This document shows positions 59,258 to 64,000 of a DNA stretch of 64,000 bases, one piece after another (position 1 is the stretch's first letter; the number at the start of each line of letters is the position of its first letter). The DNA comes from Mycobacterium sp. E2733 (lineage in GTDB: Bacteria > Actinomycetota > Actinomycetes > Mycobacteriales > Mycobacteriaceae). The notes under the pieces were generated by a model. It searched no databases and had not been told where the DNA came from. It was given only the letters and a program-made list of their open reading frames with translations. The DNA is taken from the NCBI RefSeq assembly GCF_001667585.1, contig NZ_LZJZ01000027.1, positions 178,546 to 242,545 of the forward strand. The letters are read 5' to 3'. Both the position numbers and the translations under genes were made by a program.

Positions 59258-59737
59258 TCAGTCCCGGAACCGCTCGCGTCGCAGGATCGAGGCCAGCAGC
59301 CCCATGCCCCCGACCATGCACATCAGCCCCGGCGCCGCGATCGGCGGGCCCATGGGTACGTTGTAAGACGCGTTCTTCCAGCCACCCGGCTTGCGTGCGA
59401 CCCCGCGGGCATGCAGGTATTCGCCCATCAGGCCGTTGGCGGTGTAGATGCCCGCGGTGATCGGCAGCCAGAGTTTGGCCCAGCGCCGCGAGAACACCCC
59501 GCCGATACCGGCGACCACCACCGGCGGCGTCACCACGACCGGGCTCCACATCCACTTGTTACCGAAGCTGGCCTTGTAGTGCTCGAAATAGATCTCCGCC
59601 GTCGTGACGACGGCCGCGATGGCCGTAAGCCCGGACAGCGAGCGCTCGAAGCGACCGTGCGCGACGTCGTACAACGCCCGCTCGGCGAGCTGTTGGCCCT
59701 CGCTCGCGCGCCGTCCTCCGTTGCCTAACAACAACAT
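59258..59737 (-). CDS. Four-helix membrane protein heading the oxidoreductase operon
   Basis: A 159-residue membrane protein with about four hydrophobic segments (31-50, 64-85, 90-110, 130-150) and a conserved-looking block AEIYFEHYKASFGNKWMWSPV between the first two. It is the first gene of a six-gene minus-strand unit; the next gene starts 5 bp after its stop. GGAAGGG lies before the ATG. I do not recognise a named family. A role as membrane partner or electron acceptor of the GMC complex is possible from position only. Confidence 0.65.
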   Translation of the reverse strand: MLLLGNGGRRASEGQQLAERALYDVAHGRFERSLSGLTAIAAVVTTAEIYFEHYKASFGNKWMWSPVVVTPPVVVAGIGGVFSRRWAKLWLPITAGIYTANGLMGEYLHARGVARKPGGWKNASYNVPMGPPIAAPGLMCMVGGMGLLASILRRERFRD

Positions 59738-60618
59738 TTGGTTTCCCTTCCTAGCTCGATTGGTTCACCCACGCAGGCCGGCCGGCGCCGCGCACTGATC
59801 GACGCGCACATATGGGATGTATTGCGAGGCAAGCGCTGTCCGAATTCCGGCCATGGCCGCTGGTCCAAGAGCCGGGCGTAGACGAAGTCCGCCGCCTGCC
59901 CATGCGTCACCTCACTTCTGAACGAAACACGCTCGGGCGGCCACCGCGCGATGAAGATCTGCGATGACTCCCAGAGAACTGGTTAGCGCCCAGCTGTGTG
60001 TTTCAACCGAGGTCGTCCGACGGCGCGTCGTGACCGAAGCGCATCGGATACGTACCCGGTTTGGGTCCGCGCAAACCGTCGATGGATCTGCCCGAGGGGC
60101 GGGCCGAACGGTCGCCTTCAAACTTGTCGGCCCCTTCATGTCTTGTGTCAAGAATCTGGGATGTTTTGTTTGTCCAGGTAGGCCTGTTTTCGGGTTTTGT
60201 CATGCAAGGCCTGGTGGGGTCGGAGGTAGTTCGAGGAGCGTCGAAACAGGCTGCCGTGGCAGCGTCCGGTCGGCGTGATCACTGAGCGCTGCTGTGTGTA
60301 ATCCGAACCGCCGCAGCGGCCCGTGATGGCCCGTGGTAACCCGACCGGAGTTAATTCAGGTCGAGGCCATTTCAGCGGCGAGTGAGCACCCGGGAATCGC
60401 TACGGTGGTGCGACCGCGCTGACGCCATCGTGGTTGGTTTGGTGGCGCGCAACCGGCGCGGGTGGTGGGACCAATGGTCCTGACAGCCGGGGACAAGCGG
60501 CCCTACGCCCAACCTCAAAGCCCGCGCCAGAATGAGGATTCCAGCACACAGCGGAGGGTCGCTGCGCGGCGCGCGGATTGTGACGTGCGGGGCATTGCGT
60601 CGGGTTAGGGGCGAGCGG
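59738..60618. other. 881-bp gap with only remnants
   Basis: Between the oxidoreductase operon and the kinase gene no complete gene is visible. The short frames here lack ribosome sites and family residues. The middle holds a transposase remnant (60148-60260), and 60120-60210 is AT-richer than the surroundings (for example GGATGTTTTGTTTGTCC). The promoters of the two flanking divergent units must lie here, but I cannot assign them with confidence. Confidence 0.6.
60148..60260 (-). pseudogene. Remnant of a DDE/integrase-core transposase C-terminus
   Basis: Read on the minus strand, about 37 codons ending at TGA 60148-60150 give RRSSNYLRPHQALHDKTRKQAYL, and the stretch NYLRPHQAL is the conserved end of integrase-core transposases (IS3/IS481-type). 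No catalytic DDE region or start remains upstream, so the rest has been lost. It marks past insertion-sequence activity next to the accessory kinase region. The family cannot be fixed from so short a piece. Confidence 0.5.
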
Positions 60619-62538
60619 ATGGAACCTGGGCACACACCGGCGGGGTCGGTGGCCGAGGGCACGCCGTTCGGGCGTTACCGGTTGGTGGAGCTGCTGGGTC
60701 GCGGCGGGATGGGCGAGGTGTGGCGGGCCTATGACACCGCCATGGATCGGGTCGTCGCGCTGAAGCTGCTATTGCCCAATGTCGCCGAGGATCCCGCCTA
60801 CGTTGAGCGGTTTCGCCGCGAAGCCCATGCCGCGGCGAGTCTAGACGAGCCGCACGTCATCCCCATCCACGACTTCGGCGAGATCGACGGACGACTATTT
60901 GTGACCATGCGGCTGATCGAGGGCCGCGACCTGCAAACCCTGCTGGCCGAGGGCCCGCTGGAGCCCGCGCGGGCGATCTGGATCATCGACCAGATCGCCG
61001 AGGCTTTGCACGCCGCGCACAAGATCGGGTTGATCCACCGCGACGTCAAGCCGTCCAACATCCTGGTCACCGAGAACGACTTCGCCTACCTGATCGATTT
61101 CGGGATCGCCCACGCGGTCGGGGAGACCGGGCTGACCAGCGCCGGCGCGGTGATCGGCACCTGGGCCTACATGGCCCCCGAGCGGATCAGCACCGGCCAG
61201 ACCGATTCCCGCGCCGATATTTATGCGTTGGCCTGTGTGCTCTATGAGTGCCTGACCGGCACCCGGCCCTTCCCCGGTGACAGTCTCGAACAACAGCTGG
61301 CAGCTCATCTGGCGTCGCCGCCGCCACGCCCGTCGGCACAAAGCACCACGGTGCCGACCGCCCTGGACACGGTCATCGCCACCGGCATGGCTAAAGACCC
61401 CGACCAGCGCTATGCCACCACCGTGGAGTTGGCCGACGCCGCCCGCGCCGCGATCACCACCCCGCCGCACCCACCGGCCGGTGCCGCTCAGCCCACCGCA
61501 GGCGCCATCCAGGGCCACGACACACTACTGGCCCCGACCGGGGCCGCACCCACCCTGCCACCACCGCCGGAGGTCGCGCCCACCCCGCAGCGGCCCAGGT
61601 GGCGGCGCCCTCATGTCGTGATTCCCGCGCTGCTGGTGATCGCGGTGCTCATCGGCGGCGGTGTCGCCGCCGCCGTGAACGCCTCCCAGCACCACAAGCC
61701 GACCCCGGCCGCACCGCCGCCCGCCACCCCGCCGCCGAATACGGGTCCGTTCACCGGTATCTACACCGCCAACTTCGACCCGCAGACCAATCTCGACGGG
61801 AAACCGTTCGAGGGTGCGGCGCCGAAGACGGAATCCTGGGGGGTGCGCTCGGTGTGCCGTCCGGGCGGGTGCGTGGCCACCGCGGCACGGCACAGCGGCG
61901 ACACCACACTCGTGTCGGCGTTGGTGTTCGACGAGGTCGGCGGGCGCTGGCTGGCCGTCGGCACCGGCCCCGGAACCTGCGGGGACGCTCCCGCCGAACG
62001 CTGGGAGGTGTTCACGCTGCAGCCCCATCCCGACGGCACCCTGTCCGGCGACTACACCTCGACGACCAGCAACACCTGCGGCGCCAAGCGGGTCGTGAGC
62101 TTCACCCGCACCGGCGACGTCGACGTCACTAGCCTTCCTGACCCGGCTGGCCAGCCGCCGCGGGTGGTGTCGGCGGCCGAAGCGCTCCACGGCCACTACC
62201 ACATGACGGTTAGCTACGCGAACGGGGCGACAAAGGAGTACGACTACGCGGTCCGCACCGACTGTCTTCGCACCGGCGATCGCTGCATGAGCCCTCTCCA
62301 CTCCTCCGGCTCTGGCGAGGTTCTGGTGTTCGCCGGCGGGACGTGGATCCGGGACGACGAGTTCGACCAACCGTGTCCGCGCGGCGGCACGACGCACACG
62401 AAAATCACCGCGGCGTATCCGCTGCCGCGGCCATCGCAGGATCCGATCCCGGTGCTGACCGGGCACGGTCGCCAGGAAGAGACCGGCGCCTGCACCAGCT
62501 CCGATTTCAATCAAAAGTTTGTACGCACCGGCGATTAG
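60619..62538 (+). CDS. Transmembrane Ser/Thr protein kinase with duplicated extracellular sensor
   Basis: A 639-residue Hanks-type kinase of the mycobacterial Pkn kind. The kinase domain (about 19-280) is complete: GRGGMGEV loop 27-34, Lys49, catalytic HRDVKPSN (Asp142), DFG (Asp160) and APE (186-188), with activation-loop threonine/serine residues. A Pro/Ala-rich juxtamembrane stretch (282-330) leads to one membrane helix (332-354). Outside is a sensor of about 265 residues. It looks like two related units (377-500 and 524-639), each with G-x-Y at the start, paired cysteines, and ending TRTGD or VRTGD. The ATG 60619 follows AGGGGCGAG. The ligand is unknown. It resembles PknF-like kinases but I cannot name a one-to-one counterpart. 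Confidence 0.88.
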   Translation: MEPGHTPAGSVAEGTPFGRYRLVELLGRGGMGEVWRAYDTAMDRVVALKLLLPNVAEDPAYVERFRREAHAAASLDEPHVIPIHDFGEIDGRLFVTMRLIEGRDLQTLLAEGPLEPARAIWIIDQIAEALHAAHKIGLIHRDVKPSNILVTENDFAYLIDFGIAHAVGETGLTSAGAVIGTWAYMAPERISTGQTDSRADIYALACVLYECLTGTRPFPGDSLEQQLAAHLASPPPRPSAQSTTVPTALDTVIATGMAKDPDQRYATTVELADAARAAITTPPHPPAGAAQPTAGAIQGHDTLLAPTGAAPTLPPPPEVAPTPQRPRWRRPHVVIPALLVIAVLIGGGVAAAVNASQHHKPTPAAPPPATPPPNTGPFTGIYTANFDPQTNLDGKPFEGAAPKTESWGVRSVCRPGGCVATAARHSGDTTLVSALVFDEVGGRWLAVGTGPGTCGDAPAERWEVFTLQPHPDGTLSGDYTSTTSNTCGAKRVVSFTRTGDVDVTSLPDPAGQPPRVVSAAEALHGHYHMTVSYANGATKEYDYAVRTDCLRTGDRCMSPLHSSGSGEVLVFAGGTWIRDDEFDQPCPRGGTTHTKITAAYPLPRPSQDPIPVLTGHGRQEETGACTSSDFNQKFVRTGD

Positions 62539-62981
62539 AGGGCCAGGTATCCGGGCGGGTGGCGGTTAGCAACGCCTCCGAGTCATCGGCGGCGATTCCC
62601 CACGCGCTGGCCGCGCCAAGGTAGACGTCACCGATGGCGAAGATGTACCGGTCGATAGTTTCGCAGGTTCTCTGATGGAAGCGATAAAACTTACTTCGCG
62701 AAATCGATACCACCGCATCTTGGCGACCTTGTACTTCGGGCGCGGCGCGGGACCAACGACCCCGAACCCGGGGACCACGGCCTCTACCCCCGCACCCATG
62801 TAGGCCGAAGATTCACTCTTCGGTGAAAGCAACACGTTGTCTTCTCAACAGGGAAAAGAAAATGTCTATAGCGAAGCGTGTCCTGTTGTCAGGGACGCCG
62901 CTCGACAGCAGAAGTCTGCCAAATGCGGAGCGAACTGAACGTCTCAGGTGTAGCGGCCAATGGGGGCAGGAGGACAAGATC
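62539..62981. other. 443-bp gap after the kinase gene
   Basis: No convincing gene is visible. Frames on both strands (up to about 90 codons) lack ribosome sites and family features. The region 62820-62900 is AT-richer and may hold the promoter of the secreted-protein gene (for example CTATAGCG around 62863). No terminator hairpin with a T-tract is seen. Confidence 0.5.
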
Positions 62982-63410
62982 ATGACCATCACGCGGGGGA
63001 TCGCCGCAGCCGTCACGTTCGCTGGTCTAGCTCTCGCTACAGCTAGCACAGCGTGGGCTGACACGACGATGAGCGGCCACTACACCTGGACTACGACAAC
63101 CTCGGGGGGGTGGTCGATGTCCGGCGATTATTACGTCACGCCGTGCGGCGACGGATGCGCTTCAATAGCGACCACACCCGGTGGACCGGCCATTGGGCAG
63201 GCGCGGGTCGTTGATGGACAATGGACAATGGATGGCAGCTGGCCCGTACGCTGTGCCGACGGTTCCCCTGGTCCCCGTGAGCCATACCACGACACGTGGG
63301 ATCCAAACACCCTGGAAGGCACAAGCACATATATCTATAACGTGCCAGCCTGCGGCCACCCACAGGGGTATAGCCAGACTATTCACCTGCAACTCAGGCA
63401 GGTGCCCTGA
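62982..63410 (+). CDS. Small secreted protein resembling the kinase sensor domain
   Basis: A 142-residue protein. Residues 1-26 form a Sec signal peptide (MTITRGIAAAVTFAGLALATASTAWA) with AWA-D as the likely cleavage site. The mature part begins with SGHYTWTTT and has Cys55, Cys59, Cys91 and Cys124, a V-x-G-x-W repeat-like element, and a beta-rich composition. G-H-Y start, cysteine spacing and the gap before the W motif resemble the second extracellular unit of the kinase 440 bp upstream. AGGAGG (62968-62973) eight bases before the ATG fixes the start; the frame open from 62823 is not used. Function is unknown; a ligand carrier or decoy for the kinase sensor is conceivable. Confidence 0.7.
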   Translation: MTITRGIAAAVTFAGLALATASTAWADTTMSGHYTWTTTTSGGWSMSGDYYVTPCGDGCASIATTPGGPAIGQARVVDGQWTMDGSWPVRCADGSPGPREPYHDTWDPNTLEGTSTYIYNVPACGHPQGYSQTIHLQLRQVP

Positions 63411-63764
63411 CGCATATTGCCGGTTCGATTCCGCAGTCCAAAACGGCAGAGGGTGCGCCCCAATCTTGACCGTTGCAATGGCTAAGGGTGCTATTTGTCC
63501 AATGCGGCATTCGTCGCTCTGAGCGTAGTAGGGGCTGCGCCCCGGGTGAGGCGATGAAAATTGGGCGCGCGGTTAAGTGCGCGGTGCGGAGGCAGCGGTC
63601 AACGGCGAACGTGCAACTGTTGCGGAAAAATGGGCAAAATCCCGCCCTTGGGGCACGGTCGGCGCAAGACAATCGCAGGCCATCCCGCAGCTCCGGCGTC
63701 AGCCGCTGGTCACCTTGAAGTTTCGAGTGGGGCCGGGTTGAAACGTTCTTCGGCCAGTCGGTGA
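63411..63764. other. 354-bp gap before the 13E12 fragment
   Basis: No gene is supported. Small frames on both strands have no recognisable features. Base composition is patchy, with AT-rich stretches such as GGAAAAATGGGCAAAAT near 63623, as expected of degraded mobile or repeat sequence. A GGTTCGATTCC string near 63420 resembles a tRNA T-arm but no tRNA folds around it. Confidence 0.5.
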
Positions 63765-63941
63765 CATCATTTGCTGAAAACGTTCTGGGGCTGGCGCGAC
63801 GAACAGTTACCCGACGGCACCCTCATCTGGCGCCTACCCGACGGGCACACCTACGTCACCGCCCCAGGCAGCGCGCTGCTGTTCCCCAGCCTGTGCGCGC
63901 CCACCGGCGATCTCCCGGCCCCCGCCGCAGCGATCTGGTGA
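63765..63941 (+). pseudogene. C-terminal fragment of a 13E12-family (DUF222/HNH) protein
   Basis: The frame [30 protein letters not shown], then [19 protein letters not shown], ends at TGA 63939-63941. This is the HNH-containing end of the REP13E12 repeat-family proteins of mycobacteria. An in-frame TGA (63762-63764) directly precedes it and no DUF222 part is found upstream, so only the last 58 codons remain. REP13E12 repeats are known sites of phage and element insertion, which makes this a marker of a variable locus. Confidence 0.65.
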
Positions 63942-64000
63942 CCGACGAGAAGTTGATCACGAAGATCGACGAGTCGCTGGCCGAGCGCATCGGCAACTGT
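63938..64000 (+). CDS. Possible start of a hypothetical gene, cut by the window end
   Basis: GTG 63938 opens a frame ([21 protein letters not shown]) that runs off the window end. It overlaps the stop of the 13E12 fragment by four bases (GTGA), and the composition looks protein-like, with amphipathic helix spacing. With only 21 codons visible there is no family assignment, and no clear ribosome site is present. Confidence 0.3.
   Translation, partial: MTDEKLITKIDESLAERIGNC

Noticed and set aside
60372..60662. 96-codon minus-strand frame upstream of the kinase gene
   Set aside because: Arg/His/Pro-rich translation overlapping the kinase start on the other strand, without start signals; possibly degraded element sequence but not supportable.
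62566..62835. 89-codon minus-strand frame between the kinase and secreted-protein genes
   Set aside because: No ribosome site, no family features and overlapping competing frames; treated as non-coding.
63411..63445. tRNA-like string GGTTCGATTCC
   Set aside because: The flanking bases pair for only three positions of a T-stem and no acceptor, D or anticodon arm can be drawn.

Overview
The window is mycobacterial chromosome. GC is high, GTG starts are common, and gene content and order follow the Mycobacterium tuberculosis segment from uvrB to the pks10-pks7-pks8/17-pks9-pks11 locus. The PE17, PE_PGRS30 and cyp139 genes known from tuberculosis are absent, and pks8/pks17 and the ABC-F gene are unbroken. 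A slow-growing non-tuberculous species, for example of the avium complex, fits best; species cannot be fixed from this sequence alone.

Layout. 1-11 kb: 3' end of uvrB, an MFS exporter, an MgtC-like membrane protein, a GT-C mannosyltransferase (CapA-like), a universal stress protein, a metallo-beta-lactamase-fold hydrolase, uvrA behind a recognisable DNA-damage (PafBC-type) promoter, and three small or membrane genes. 11-24 kb: fused lysX; infC-rpmI-rplT behind a long hairpin leader with an attenuator-like terminator and an AUC start; an RNA methyltransferase; an MpaB-type oxygenase with a palindromic operator; a coupled adenylate cyclase and rhomboid-like gene; pheS-pheT. 24-32 kb: the complete arginine operon argCJBDFRGH, with overlapping start/stop codons and an ARG-box-like repeat in front. 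32-50 kb: a polyketide locus of two type III synthases (pks10, pks11) flanking three type I proteins (pks7, pks8, pks9), with a new 44-codon gene coupled between pks9 and pks11. 50-59.7 kb (all minus strand): Uup-type ABC-F ATPase, PAS-ANTAR regulator, and a tight six-gene carbohydrate-oxidation operon. 59.7-64 kb: an accessory-looking stretch with a transposase remnant, a Ser/Thr kinase with a duplicated extracellular sensor, a secreted protein resembling that sensor, and a 13E12-family fragment.

Most interesting system. Pks9 carries glutamine in place of the ketosynthase cysteine, so it reads as a decarboxylating KSQ-AT-ACP loading module. Terminal docking sequences suggest an order Pks9 -> Pks7 -> Pks8, opposite to gene order. 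Acyltransferase motifs predict malonyl (starter), methylmalonyl, then malonyl units. Pks8 has lost the ketoreductase asparagine, none of the type I proteins has a thioesterase, and two type III synthases lie alongside. The locus therefore looks like a self-priming hybrid type I/type III pathway that may need no fatty-acyl starter. This is inference from sequence.

No tRNA, rRNA or CRISPR array was recognised.
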